From JBFELU01 sp041572755 (GTDB lineage: Bacteria > Actinomycetota > Acidimicrobiia > Spongiisociales > UBA11373), in assembly GCA_041572755.1 (NCBI GenBank), contig JBFFRY010000003.1:1-64000 (forward strand): DNA of 64,000 nt, given 5' to 3'. The translations under genes were made by a program, and so were the position numbers. Shown here in pieces: positions 7,906 to 16,225 of this stretch; position 1 is the first letter of the stretch; the number at the start of each line of letters is the position of its first letter. The notes below the pieces were generated by a model, which searched no databases, was not told the DNA's origin, and saw only the letters and a list, made by a program, of their open reading frames with translations.

Positions 7906-7965
7906 CTGAGAGGCGATTCCGACACCGATTCGGAACGGCCCGGGCCGGCCCGAGGCCCCCCTCGG

Positions 7966-7971
7966 TACCAT
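7966..7971 (+). promoter_or_regulatory. -10 element of the 5'-3' exonuclease gene (leaderless)
   Basis: TACCAT, six bases before the ATG at 7978. Confidence 0.5.
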
Positions 7972-7977
7972 CCCCAC

Positions 7978-8844
7978 ATGAGGCTTCATCTCCTCGACGG
8001 GACCTACGAGTTGTTCCGCTCCTACTTCGGGGCGCCACCCCGCAAGTCGTCGGGCGGTGTCGAGATCGGGGCGGTCCACGGGCTGGTCGCCTCTACCCTG
8101 CGCCTTCTCGAAGATGGAGTGACCCACCTGGGAGCGGCTTTCGACAGTGAGATCCGATCGTTCCGCAACGAACTCTTCCCCGGCTACAAGACCGAAGCCG
8201 GTGTCCCGGGCGAACTGCTCACGCAATTCCCCTGGGCCGAGGAGGCGTTGCAGTCGATCGGCGTGGTGGTGTGGCCGATGGTGGAATTCGAGGCCGACGA
8301 TGCAATTGCCACGGCCGCCGCCAAGTACGCCGATGAGGTCGATCAGATCGTCATGCTCACCCCCGACAAGGATCTGGCTCAGTGCGTCGACGACGGACAC
8401 GTGGTCGGTTTCGATCGGCGCAAGGGGGCCTTCATCGACGAGAACGGGGTGTGGCACAAGTTCGGCGTGGCTCCCGTCTCGATCCCCGACTACCTGGCAC
8501 TCGTCGGCGACAGCGCCGACGGCATCCCCGGACTTCGGGGCTGGGGGGCCAAGTCGTCCTCGCTGATCCTGGCTGAGTATCGCCACATCGAATCGATTCC
8601 GTCCGACCCCGGTGAGTGGACGCCGGCGGTCAGGGGGAAGGAACGGCTGGCCGAGTCTCTGCAATCCGGGATGGACGATGCCCTCCTCTATCGTGAGCTG
8701 GCGACGCTGCGGCGCGACGTACCCCTCACCGAGGCCCTCGATGATCTCGCCTGGCGAGGCGTACCTCGGCGGCGATTCGAGGAGTTCTGCGACCGGTGGG
8801 GATTCGGCGGCCTGCGGGATCGACCTCACCGCTGGGCCGAGTAG
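7978..8844 (+). CDS. Stand-alone 5'-3' exonuclease (FEN/PolA N-terminal type)
   Basis: A 288-residue flap endonuclease-type enzyme, equivalent to the exonuclease domain of DNA polymerase I but free-standing. Metal-binding acidic motifs are visible: LLDGTYELFRSY at the N-terminus, EFEADDAIAT, LTPDKDLAQ, and LVGDSADGIPGLRGWG, which is the helix-hairpin-helix that grips duplex DNA. Such proteins remove RNA primers and 5' flaps. A full-length PolA is expected elsewhere, so this is a second FEN-like activity. Leaderless promoter spacing supports the start; longer in-frame extensions run through the divergent promoter region. Confidence 0.88.
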   Translation: MRLHLLDGTYELFRSYFGAPPRKSSGGVEIGAVHGLVASTLRLLEDGVTHLGAAFDSEIRSFRNELFPGYKTEAGVPGELLTQFPWAEEALQSIGVVVWPMVEFEADDAIATAAAKYADEVDQIVMLTPDKDLAQCVDDGHVVGFDRRKGAFIDENGVWHKFGVAPVSIPDYLALVGDSADGIPGLRGWGAKSSSLILAEYRHIESIPSDPGEWTPAVRGKERLAESLQSGMDDALLYRELATLRRDVPLTEALDDLAWRGVPRRRFEEFCDRWGFGGLRDRPHRWAE

Positions 8845-8850
8845 CGGTCG

Positions 8851-9678
8851 CTAGGGCCGGGGCATCGCCACCGACTCACCGGCCAGCCGGCGCCGGGCCA
8901 CCCGCGCCGGCAGGATGAGGCGGAACCGATCCGGAAGATTGGGCCGCAGTCGGCGCAGCATGGTGATGTTGGCATCGAGGACCTTCTGGCGAGTCGCTCC
9001 CCACCGGAACCCGTAGAGCTCCCGGATACGGGGCGGCAGTGTGCCCACGGCGGCAAAGGAGATGAACCGCCAGATCCCCTTGAGATGCCACGGAACCGGC
9101 CCTCCCCGAATGAGGAGGGCGACTTCACGGGCGACGTCGGTGACCAGGAGCCGATCTCCTTCGATCACATCTCGGATGTAGTTCTCGGTCTCGGCGTAGG
9201 TGGCCGGGACCCGATCTCGGGGAAGAAGGACCAGTTCGGCGCCGAGCAGGTTCTCCCGGTGGAAGCGGTCCTTCTCCGCTTGGTCGAGGGGCCCGACGGT
9301 GAGTTCGTAGAACAGCACCGAGGACTCCTCGAGGCAGGCATGCACCCACAGGAGGAGGTCGGGTTCGAGGGCGTCGTAGTACTCACCGGTGGCCGGGTCG
9401 GTGCCGTTGATGACGGTGTGGAGCCGGTTGATCCGATCGGCGGCCTTGTCGGCCTCCTCCTTGCTGCCGAAGGGCAGCAGCAGCTGCAGAGACAGGGTTC
9501 GCAGCAGCCGAGCCCATGGATCGCGACGATAGGTCGCGGTCTGGCGGGCCCCCGCCGCCACCAGCGGATGGGCGGCGTGCATGAGGAGTGCTCGCACCCC
9601 GCCGAACAGGACGGTCATCTCCTGGTTGATGCGCCAGGTCAGGCTGTCCGCCCCGAAGTAGCCGGTGTCGGTGGTCAC
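8851..9678 (-). CDS. Oxygenase MpaB family protein (DUF2236)
   Basis: A 275-residue helical protein of the MpaB/latex-clearing-protein family, which holds a b-type haem. The family pattern is seen in the N-terminal part: LTWRINQEMTVLFGGVRALLMHAAHPLVAAG, where the two His of MHAAHP are haem-ligand candidates (I read this between residues about 14 and 44). Later LEPDLLLWVHACLEESS gives the conserved W-V-H. Many actinomycetes carry several copies of unknown substrate. The GTG at 9678 is supported by TACTTT six bases upstream on this strand. It converges with the exonuclease gene. Confidence 0.82.
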   Translation of the reverse strand: MTTDTGYFGADSLTWRINQEMTVLFGGVRALLMHAAHPLVAAGARQTATYRRDPWARLLRTLSLQLLLPFGSKEEADKAADRINRLHTVINGTDPATGEYYDALEPDLLLWVHACLEESSVLFYELTVGPLDQAEKDRFHRENLLGAELVLLPRDRVPATYAETENYIRDVIEGDRLLVTDVAREVALLIRGGPVPWHLKGIWRFISFAAVGTLPPRIRELYGFRWGATRQKVLDANITMLRRLRPNLPDRFRLILPARVARRRLAGESVAMPRP

Positions 9679-9684
9679 GCCGGC

Positions 9685-9690
9685 AAAGTA
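9685..9690 (-). promoter_or_regulatory. -10 element of the MpaB-family gene (leaderless)
   Basis: TACTTT on the minus strand, six bases before the GTG at 9678. Confidence 0.45.
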
Positions 9691-9768
9691 GCGGAGCGCC
9701 GGTCGCTACCCGTACCTGGCCGGTGCGGCGCTTGCCTACCCTGGTGCCGCATTCGGAGGAGGTAGCAG

Positions 9769-10719
9769 GTGCAGTTCGGAGGCTTTGTTCCCCAGGGATG
9801 GCGGATGGACCTCGTCGGGGTTCCGGTGGAGCGGCAGTGGGCGACCATGACCGACGTGGCGCATCGCCTCGAATCGGCCGGCTACGAATCGGCGTGGGTC
9901 TACGACCACTTCCACACTGTTCCCGAACCGACCCAGGAGGTGACCTACGAAGCCTGGACGCTCATGGCGGCGCTGGCGCAGGCCACGTCGACGATCCGGC
10001 TCGGCCAGATGTGCACCTGCAACTCCTATCGGCCCCCGTCGTACCTGGCCAAGGTGGCGTCCACCATCGATGTCATCAGCGGGGGGCGTCTCGAGTTTGC
10101 CATCGGGGCCGGGTGGTACGAGCACGAGTACCTCGCCTACGGCTATCCCTTCCCCAAGGCGTCGGTTCGCATCGGCCAGCTTCGCGAGGCCGTCGAGATC
10201 ATCAAGGCGATGTGGCTGACCGACGAGGCCACGTTCCAGGGCAAGTACTACGAGGTGGCGGGGGCCATCAACCAGCCCAAACCACTGCAAGCTCCCCACC
10301 CACCGTTGTGGATCGCCGGCGGCGGAGAGAAGCTCACCTTGCGGTTGGTGGCCGAACATGCCGAATACGCCAACTTCGCCGGCGACCTGGAGACGTTCAA
10401 GCACAAGTCGGCGATCCTCGATGATCACTGCGAGGCAGTCGGCCGGGATCCCGCCACCGTCGGCCGGACCATCCACTTGGTCGCCATGGTCGGCTCCGAC
10501 GACGCGGCCGTCGCCCGAGCCGCCGAGCAGGGAGGCCGCCCGGTCGAAAAGTACCTCGCTTCGGCAATGACGGTCATAGGATCGGCCGACGAGGTGGGGA
10601 GCAGGCTGGCGGAGTACCGCGATGCCGGATGCAGCTACTTCATCCTCTACTTCCCCGATGCCGCCTGGGGGGAGAGCATCGAGGCGTTCGCCTCCGACGT
10701 CATTCCCGGCCTCCGTTAG
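9769..10719 (+). CDS. LLM-class F420-dependent oxidoreductase
   Basis: A 316-residue luciferase-like monooxygenase-family TIM barrel. It begins QFGGFVPQGWRMDLVG and carries SAWVYDHFHTVPEPTQE (cofactor-side loop), the active-site loop SYRPPSYLAKVASTIDVISGGR, the IGAGWYEHEYLAYGYPFP signature and PLWIAGGGEKLTLRLVAEHA. These are standard for actinobacterial members that use coenzyme F420, though flavin use cannot be excluded. The substrate is unknown. The start is a GTG preceded by GGAGGAGG about ten bases upstream. The ABC export pair follows in the same direction after 16 bases. Confidence 0.85.
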   Translation: MQFGGFVPQGWRMDLVGVPVERQWATMTDVAHRLESAGYESAWVYDHFHTVPEPTQEVTYEAWTLMAALAQATSTIRLGQMCTCNSYRPPSYLAKVASTIDVISGGRLEFAIGAGWYEHEYLAYGYPFPKASVRIGQLREAVEIIKAMWLTDEATFQGKYYEVAGAINQPKPLQAPHPPLWIAGGGEKLTLRLVAEHAEYANFAGDLETFKHKSAILDDHCEAVGRDPATVGRTIHLVAMVGSDDAAVARAAEQGGRPVEKYLASAMTVIGSADEVGSRLAEYRDAGCSYFILYFPDAAWGESIEAFASDVIPGLR

Positions 10720-10735
10720 CCGGCGAGGGATCGGC

Positions 10736-11632
10736 ATGCCCGCCGTCGAGATCGAGGGCCTGGTCAAGCGGTACGGTTCCACCGAAGCGGTTGCCGGCCT
10801 GGACCTCACCATCGAGGAGGGAGAGGTGTTTGCCCTCCTCGGGCCCAACGGGGCGGGGAAGACCACGACCATCGAGATACTCGAAGGCCACCGGGCCCGC
10901 GACGCGGGAACGGTGTCGGTCCTGGGTTTCGACCCGGCGACGGCGGGGAGGGACTACCGGGAACAGATAGGGATCGTCCTCCAGGAATCGGGGATGAGCC
11001 GGGAGCTCACCGTCTCCGAGATCCTGAGGTTGTACGCCCCGATGTACCCGGCGCCCCGGGATCCCGACGAGATCGTGGAGATCGTCGGGCTGGTCGGCAA
11101 GGAGGATGCCCGGGTCAAGACCCTGTCGGGAGGCCAGCGACGCCGTCTCGATCTGGCGCTCGGCATCATCGGTGACCCCCGGCTCCTCTTCCTGGACGAA
11201 CCCACTACCGGGTTCGATCCGGCCGCCCGCCGCCGGTCGTGGCGGCTCATCGATCGGCTACGGTCCCTCGGCACCACGATTCTGCTCACCACCCACTACA
11301 TGGACGAGGCCCACCACCTGGCTGATCGTGTCGCGGTGATGGCGGAGGGGCGGCTGGTCGCAACCGGCACCCCGGAGGGGATCGGTGTCAGGAGCGCCGC
11401 CCGGATCGAGTTCCGGGTCCCCGACGACGCCGGGAATCTCCCGGAGCCCTTTGCATCGGCTCCCCGACCCGGGGGCGAGGTCCGCCTGGAGACCGATGAT
11501 CCGACGGCGGCGCTCCACAAGCTCACCGGATGGGCGGTGGAGCGCGGCATCCGACTCGAGGGTCTGGAGGTGACCCGTCCCTCGCTGGAGGACGTCTACC
11601 TCGATTTGATCGGTGGTGCCGGTGATGGCTGA
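10736..11632 (+). CDS. ABC-2 type exporter ATP-binding protein
   Basis: A 298-residue ATPase of the drug/lipid exporter (DrrA/CcmA-like) class. Walker A is GPNGAGKTTTIE, the Q-loop is in IGIVLQESG, the ABC signature is TLSGGQRRRLDLALG, Walker B is LLFLDEPTTGFDP and the H-loop is TTHYMDEAHHLADR. A C-terminal extension of about 80 residues ending in PSLEDVYLDLIG is typical of this class. The ATG at 10736 has GAGGGA five bases upstream. It overlaps its permease by eight bases. Confidence 0.9.
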   Translation: MPAVEIEGLVKRYGSTEAVAGLDLTIEEGEVFALLGPNGAGKTTTIEILEGHRARDAGTVSVLGFDPATAGRDYREQIGIVLQESGMSRELTVSEILRLYAPMYPAPRDPDEIVEIVGLVGKEDARVKTLSGGQRRRLDLALGIIGDPRLLFLDEPTTGFDPAARRRSWRLIDRLRSLGTTILLTTHYMDEAHHLADRVAVMAEGRLVATGTPEGIGVRSAARIEFRVPDDAGNLPEPFASAPRPGGEVRLETDDPTAALHKLTGWAVERGIRLEGLEVTRPSLEDVYLDLIGGAGDG

Positions 11633-12461
11633 GAGGCGAACCTCGGACCTCCGCCTCCTCGGCCACCAGGTGCGCTATCAGAACCGGGTCTTCTGGAGAA
11701 CGCCGGTCGCCGCGTTCTTCACCCTCTTCTTCCCTCTCATGTTCCTGATCCTCTTCAACCTGCTGTTCGACGACGTCATCGAGATTGTCGGCAGAGACCC
11801 GCTCACCGTTACCCAGTTCTATGCCCCCTCGCTCGCCGTCTTTGCCGCCGCTTCCGCCACCTACACCAACCTCACGGTGGGAACCGCCATCGCCAGAGAC
11901 GACGGCCTGTTGAAGCGGGTGCGAGGGACCCCGCTCCCACCGTGGATCTATCTGACGGGCCGGGTCGGTTCGGCGATCTGGATCGCCTTGCTGGCGGTGG
12001 TGGTCATGCTGGCCGTGGGGGCCATCGCCTACGACCTGCAGGTCAGGCCGGTGACTATTCCGGCGGCGGCCCTCACGTTCATCGTCGGCGTGGCGTGTTT
12101 CGCCGCCCTCGGATTGGCGATGGCCGGCCTGGCCAAGACCGGCGACTCGGCTCCCGCTCTGGCCAACGCCACGATCCTGCCGTTGGCCTTCATCTCCGAC
12201 GTCTTCATCCCGATCTCCGATCCGCCGGCGGCACTCACGTTCACGGCCGACTTGTTCCCGCTCAAGCACTTCGTGCGGGCCTTCCAGGAGGCCTTCAGCC
12301 CGTTCGTCACCGGCACCGCGTTTCGGTGGGGCGACCTCGGGGTGATGGCGCTGTGGGCCGTCTTCGGCATGGTGGCGGCGCGGCGCTTCTTCGGATGGGA
12401 ACCGCGCCGCGTCGGCCACCGCAGCCACCGACGAAGGACCCGAACCGCCCGGGTCGAGTGA
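11625..12461 (+). CDS. ABC-2 type permease
   Basis: A 278-residue membrane subunit with about six transmembrane segments, partner of the ATPase whose stop it overlaps by eight bases. Family features include the long first helix (AAFFTLFFPLMFLILFNLLF) and LLKRVRGTPLPPWIYL, the cytoplasmic coupling helix region. Also present is LANATILPLAFISDVFIP, the ABC-2 motif before the last helices. The cargo is unknown; DrrAB-like systems export lipids or hydrophobic compounds. The ATG at 11625 is preferred over a GTG four codons earlier. Confidence 0.88.
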   Translation: MAERRTSDLRLLGHQVRYQNRVFWRTPVAAFFTLFFPLMFLILFNLLFDDVIEIVGRDPLTVTQFYAPSLAVFAAASATYTNLTVGTAIARDDGLLKRVRGTPLPPWIYLTGRVGSAIWIALLAVVVMLAVGAIAYDLQVRPVTIPAAALTFIVGVACFAALGLAMAGLAKTGDSAPALANATILPLAFISDVFIPISDPPAALTFTADLFPLKHFVRAFQEAFSPFVTGTAFRWGDLGVMALWAVFGMVAARRFFGWEPRRVGHRSHRRRTRTARVE

Positions 12462-12486
12462 CCCTGGCGCCGACTCCCGGCACCCG

Positions 12487-12492
12487 TAGGCT
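12487..12492 (+). promoter_or_regulatory. -10 element of the leader peptide/DUF4342 unit
   Basis: TAGGCT, seven bases before a GTG at 12500. The transcript would begin at or beside that GTG and not near the DUF4342 start. Confidence 0.4.
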
Positions 12493-12499
12493 GGACGTC

Positions 12500-12538
12500 G
12501 TGACGGCGATTGCGCGCGCTTGGGGGAGCCCATCGTGA
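12500..12538 (+). CDS. Possible leaderless 12-codon leader peptide
   Basis: GTG at 12500 opens a frame for VTAIARAWGSPS and stops at 12536-12538. The stop overlaps the DUF4342 start codon as GTGA. The GTG sits seven bases after a TAGGCT hexamer, the same spacing seen for leaderless genes in this window. If real, translation of the short peptide would feed ribosomes to the DUF4342 start. The short length means chance cannot be excluded. Confidence 0.35.
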   Translation: MTAIARAWGSPS

Positions 12539-12807
12539 ACGAAGAGAACATCGAGGAATTCAAGGTGCGCGGCGAGGAACTCCTCGCCAAGGTCAAGGAA
12601 CTGGTCCGTGAGGGGAACGTTCGGCGGGTGATCATCGCCAACGAGGAGGGGGACACCCTCATCGAGGTGCCGCTGACGGTCGGCGTGGTCGGCGCCCTGC
12701 TGCTGCCCGTGTGGGTCGCCGTGGGGGCGATTGCGGCCGTGGTCGCCGATTGCACCATCCGGATCGAACGAACCGAAGACAGTGCAGAGGAGAACGGCAA
12801 TGGTTGA
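12535..12807 (+). CDS. DUF4342 domain protein
   Basis: A 90-residue protein. It begins EENIEEFKVRGEELLAKVKELVREGNVRRVIIAN, a charged helix then a beta strand (split here by my reading into two halves, residues 3-36). The hydrophobic stretch VPLTVGVVGALLLPVWVAVGAI and a short acidic tail follow. This is the DUF4342 pattern: a small amphipathic domain plus one hydrophobic, probably membrane-associated hairpin. Function is unknown. The GTG at 12535 has GGGGGAG about eight bases upstream and overlaps the putative leader stop. Its own stop overlaps the next ABC gene by eight bases, so it may act with that exporter. Confidence 0.75.
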   Translation: MNEENIEEFKVRGEELLAKVKELVREGNVRRVIIANEEGDTLIEVPLTVGVVGALLLPVWVAVGAIAAVVADCTIRIERTEDSAEENGNG

Positions 12808-13537
12808 AGAACCGCGGGTGGCCGCCCGGGTGGTGCAAGGGGTCAAGGTCTACGGCGAGGGCGACACCGAGGTGAGGGCTCTCGACCGCATCAACATCGC
12901 CTTCGATGCCGGGAAGTTCACCGCGATCATGGGCCCATCGGGATCCGGTAAGTCGACGCTGCTCCACTGCGTTGCTGGACTCGACGATCTCACCGCCGGT
13001 GACGCCTTCATCGGCGACCAGCGCCTCGGTGACCTGAGTGAGAAGCAGCTCACCCTGCTGCGGCGCGAGAAGGTCGGGTTCATCTTTCAGGCCTTCAACC
13101 TGATACCGACCCTGAAGGCATCGGAGAACATCACGCTGCCGATCGACATCGCCGGGGAGGACGTGGATCGGGGCTGGTTCGATTCGGTGGTGGAGACCAT
13201 GGGCATCGCCGACCGGCTCCGCCATCGGCCCAGCGAGCTCTCCGGGGGCCAGCAGCAGCGCGTCGCCGCAGCGCGCGCCCTCGTGGCGCGACCCGAGATC
13301 GTCTTTGCCGATGAGCCGTCGGGCAACCTGGACTCGAAGGCGACCGACGAGCTGCTGGTCTTCATGCGCCGGGCTGCCGACGACTACGACCAGACCATCG
13401 TCATGGTCACCCACGACCCGATGGCGGCCGCCTACGCCGACAAGGTGGTGTTCCTGGCGGACGGCATCTGCGTCGACGAGATGGGAGCCCCGACCTCGGA
13501 TGCGATTCTCGATCGCATGAAGGCAATGGGGGACTGA
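12800..13537 (+). CDS. MacB/LolD-type ABC transporter ATP-binding protein
   Basis: A 245-residue ATPase of the MacB/LolD/FtsE class. Walker A is GPSGSGKSTLLHC, the Q-loop is VGFIFQAFNLIPTL (class signature), the ABC signature is LSGGQQQRVAAARAL, Walker B is IVFADEPSGNLDS and the H-loop is MVTHDP. Such ATPases power mechanotransmission or lipoprotein-type permeases of the FtsX fold, and the next gene, one base downstream, encodes exactly that. The start ATG lies inside the end of the DUF4342 gene. Confidence 0.9.
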   Translation: MVEEPRVAARVVQGVKVYGEGDTEVRALDRINIAFDAGKFTAIMGPSGSGKSTLLHCVAGLDDLTAGDAFIGDQRLGDLSEKQLTLLRREKVGFIFQAFNLIPTLKASENITLPIDIAGEDVDRGWFDSVVETMGIADRLRHRPSELSGGQQQRVAAARALVARPEIVFADEPSGNLDSKATDELLVFMRRAADDYDQTIVMVTHDPMAAAYADKVVFLADGICVDEMGAPTSDAILDRMKAMGD

Positions 13538-13538
13538 G

Positions 13539-16079
13539 GTGTTCAAGCTTTCCTGGAAGGGCGTCCTCGCCCACAAGGTGCGGTTGGGGCTGACCGGTCT
13601 CGCCATCGTGCTCGGCGTGGCGTTCGTCGCCGGCTCATTCGTGTTCACGTCGAGCATGTCGGCCGCGTTCGACGACCTCTTCGTCGGGTCGACGGACAAG
13701 GTCGACGTGTTCGTGCAGGCACCCGGATCGTTCGGCTTCCAGGCCGGAAAGATTCCCGCGGAGACCTTGGCCTCTGTCGAGGCGGTCGAGGGTGTCGCCG
13801 TGGCGTTCCCCACGGTGCAGGGATGGGCTCAGATGATCGACAAGGAGGGGGACGCCATCGGAGGGACCGGACCTCCCACGTTCGGATTCTCGTTCCTTCC
13901 CGAGGATCTCGACTTCACGATCACGGTGCTCAAGGACGGGCGTCTGCCCCAGGGACCCGGGGAGACGGTCATCGACGTCTTCACGGCCGACGCCAACGGG
14001 TTCGTCGTCGGGGACACCATCGAGATCATGTTCACGACGGGCATCGAAGAGTTCGAGATCGTCGGGACCACCGGCTTTGGAGATGCCGACAACCTGCTCG
14101 GTGCCACTGCAGCCTCGTTCGATCTGGAGACGGCGCAGCGAGTCCTCGACTACGAGGGCTCCTACTCGACGATCACCGTCATCGCCGAGGAAGGCACCGA
14201 CGCAGAAGACCTCAGCAACAGGATCGACGCTGCCGTCGGTTCGGACGATATCGAGGTGGTGCTCGCCGATGTCGAGTTGGAGAACCAGCTCGAGGAGATC
14301 GACGAAGCACTGGGTTTCTTCAACACGTTCCTGGTCGCCATTGGGGTGATCGCCCTCTTCGTGGCGGCCTTCCTGATCAGCAACACCTTCCGGATCATCG
14401 TGAGCCAGCGCACCCGTGAGCTCGCCATGCTGCGGGCGGTGGGGGCCACGGGGCGTCAGGTGACCTGGATGGTGACCCTCGAGGCGATCATCGTGGGTCT
14501 CACCGCTTCGGTGATCGGGCTCGGGGTCGGTGTGCTGTTGGCGGTCGGGATGCAGCGGCTCCTGTCGGCCTTCGGCATCGACTTCCCATCGGGACCGCTC
14601 ACGCTCCCCCCGGAAGCCATCTTCCTCGGGGTGGGATTCGGTCTGCTGTTCACCGTCGTCTCGGCGGTGCTGCCCGCCTACCGGGCCTCGCGGATACCGC
14701 CGGTGGCCGCCTTGCGGGCCACGGCCTTGGGGGGCTCGGCATCGCTGCGGCGGCGTGCCTTCACCGGTGCCGGCATCACGATCTCCGGGGTGGTGCTGCT
14801 TCTCGTCGGCCTGTTCGGGGGCTTGTCCAACGGCCTGCTCCTCACAGGGATCGGGGCCGGCGTGTCCTTCATCGGGGTGGCCGTGATCGCACCGCTCTTC
14901 TCCCGATCGTTCGGTCGGATCGCCGGTGCTCCGCTCCCGAGGCTTCGGGGCCTCCCCGGCCGCCTCGCCAAGGAGAACGCAATGCGCAAGCCGCGGCGGA
15001 TGGCCGCCACCGCTTCGGCCCTGATGATCGGGGTGGCCCTGGTGAGCGTCCTGGCCGTGCTGGCCGCCTCGTTCAAGACCACGATCAAGGACGCCGTCGA
15101 GGACGAGGTGATCGCCGAGTACCAGGTGCAGGTCGGCGGGTTCGTCGACCCGACGGTCACCGGGGTGAGTCCGGCGGTCGCCGCCGCGTTCCGTGAGTTG
15201 CCGGAAGTGGCCGTGGCCTCGACCTTCCGGATCGGGCCGTACCGGGATCCCGTCGACGGGGCCGAGTCCTTTCTGATCGGCGTCGACGACGTGATCGACC
15301 GGGTCGTGCGGATGGAGATCCCGGAGGGTTCCTTTGCCGACCTGGGTCCCGGCGGCGTGATGGTCGACGCCGAGCATGCTGAGGACGAGGAGATCTCGGT
15401 GGGCGACGTGATTCCTCTCGAGGTTCGCGAGGGGAGAGTGGTCGACTTCACCGTTGCGGCCACCTTCGATGCGGATCTCTTCCAGGGCTCGATCTACGCC
15501 ATCTCGCTGGCAGACTTCGAGACCTATTACGACCTCGGTCTCGATCGCATGGTGATGATCAAGCTGGCCGACGGCGTTGATGCCGAAGCGGTGCGGCCGA
15601 CGCTGGAAACCATCGTGGCTCCCTATCCCAACATCGAGATGAACAACGCCGAGGAGTACGTCGAAAAGGCGGCCGGCCAGATCGATGCCTTCCTGAACGT
15701 ACTGACGGCGCTGCTGTTCCTGGCGATCATCATCGCCCTGATGGGAATCATGAACACCCTGGCTCTGTCGATCTTCGAGCGGAAGCGCGAGATCGGCCTG
15801 TTGCGGGCCGTTGGCATGAGTCGCCGTCAGGTACGAACGATGATCCGCTGGGAGGCCGTCCTCATCGCCGTCTTCGGAGCCGTCATCGGACTGGTCGTGG
15901 GTGTGTTGCTCGGGATCGCCGTGGTGTTCGCCATCGGTCAGGGCCTCAAGCTCACGATTCCCGGCGGGAACCTCCTCCTCTACGTGGTCGCAGCCGCCCT
16001 GGGTGGGGTGCTCGCCTCGGTATGGCCTGCCTTCCGCGGGGCGCGCACCGATCTGCTGGAAGCCATCGCCTACGAGTAG
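13539..16079 (+). CDS. MacB/FtsX-type ABC permease with duplicated FtsX domains
   Basis: An 846-residue permease. An N-terminal helix (about 15-40) anchors a large extracytoplasmic domain; a first FtsX block of three helices (about 265-385) ends in YRASRIPPVAALRA. Two further helices follow (about 415-460), then a second extracytoplasmic domain with an LAKENAMRKPRRMAATASAL entry, and a second FtsX block (about 720-845). ELAMLRAVGATGRQV and EIGLLRAVGMSRRQV are the duplicated coupling motifs. This layout is the common actinobacterial form. The substrate is unknown. The start is a GTG directly after the ATPase stop. A strong hairpin follows the gene. Confidence 0.9.
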   Translation: MFKLSWKGVLAHKVRLGLTGLAIVLGVAFVAGSFVFTSSMSAAFDDLFVGSTDKVDVFVQAPGSFGFQAGKIPAETLASVEAVEGVAVAFPTVQGWAQMIDKEGDAIGGTGPPTFGFSFLPEDLDFTITVLKDGRLPQGPGETVIDVFTADANGFVVGDTIEIMFTTGIEEFEIVGTTGFGDADNLLGATAASFDLETAQRVLDYEGSYSTITVIAEEGTDAEDLSNRIDAAVGSDDIEVVLADVELENQLEEIDEALGFFNTFLVAIGVIALFVAAFLISNTFRIIVSQRTRELAMLRAVGATGRQVTWMVTLEAIIVGLTASVIGLGVGVLLAVGMQRLLSAFGIDFPSGPLTLPPEAIFLGVGFGLLFTVVSAVLPAYRASRIPPVAALRATALGGSASLRRRAFTGAGITISGVVLLLVGLFGGLSNGLLLTGIGAGVSFIGVAVIAPLFSRSFGRIAGAPLPRLRGLPGRLAKENAMRKPRRMAATASALMIGVALVSVLAVLAASFKTTIKDAVEDEVIAEYQVQVGGFVDPTVTGVSPAVAAAFRELPEVAVASTFRIGPYRDPVDGAESFLIGVDDVIDRVVRMEIPEGSFADLGPGGVMVDAEHAEDEEISVGDVIPLEVREGRVVDFTVAATFDADLFQGSIYAISLADFETYYDLGLDRMVMIKLADGVDAEAVRPTLETIVAPYPNIEMNNAEEYVEKAAGQIDAFLNVLTALLFLAIIIALMGIMNTLALSIFERKREIGLLRAVGMSRRQVRTMIRWEAVLIAVFGAVIGLVVGVLLGIAVVFAIGQGLKLTIPGGNLLLYVVAAALGGVLASVWPAFRGARTDLLEAIAYE

Positions 16080-16088
16080 CGGCCTCGT

Positions 16089-16117
16089 CGGGCCCCGGGC
16101 GGCGCGTCCGGGGCCCG
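16089..16117 (+). terminator. GC-rich hairpin after the ABC permease gene
   Basis: Perfect ten-base-pair stem (CGGGCCCCGG pairing with CCGGGGCCCG) with a nine-base loop, ten bases after the permease stop. No T-tract follows, which is usual for high-GC actinomycetes. Confidence 0.6.
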
Positions 16118-16225
16118 GCAATCGCCGACCGGGACCGACCCCGCCTTGCCCGACCGTCCGCGCCTGCTTCGGAGGCCCGACCGTTGTGGACCACGAAGGC
16201 GACCGAAGGCTGGGATGATGGGTTC

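Noticed and set aside
12700..16079. MacB-type exporter as a complete antibiotic-resistance system
   Set aside because: ATPase and permease are generic FtsX-type; there is no periplasmic adaptor and no resistance context.
13635..16121. Open frame of over 800 codons on the minus strand opposite the ABC permease
   Set aside because: The translation is low-complexity, rich in Arg, His, Asp and Gly, with no family motif. The plus-strand permease accounts for the region.
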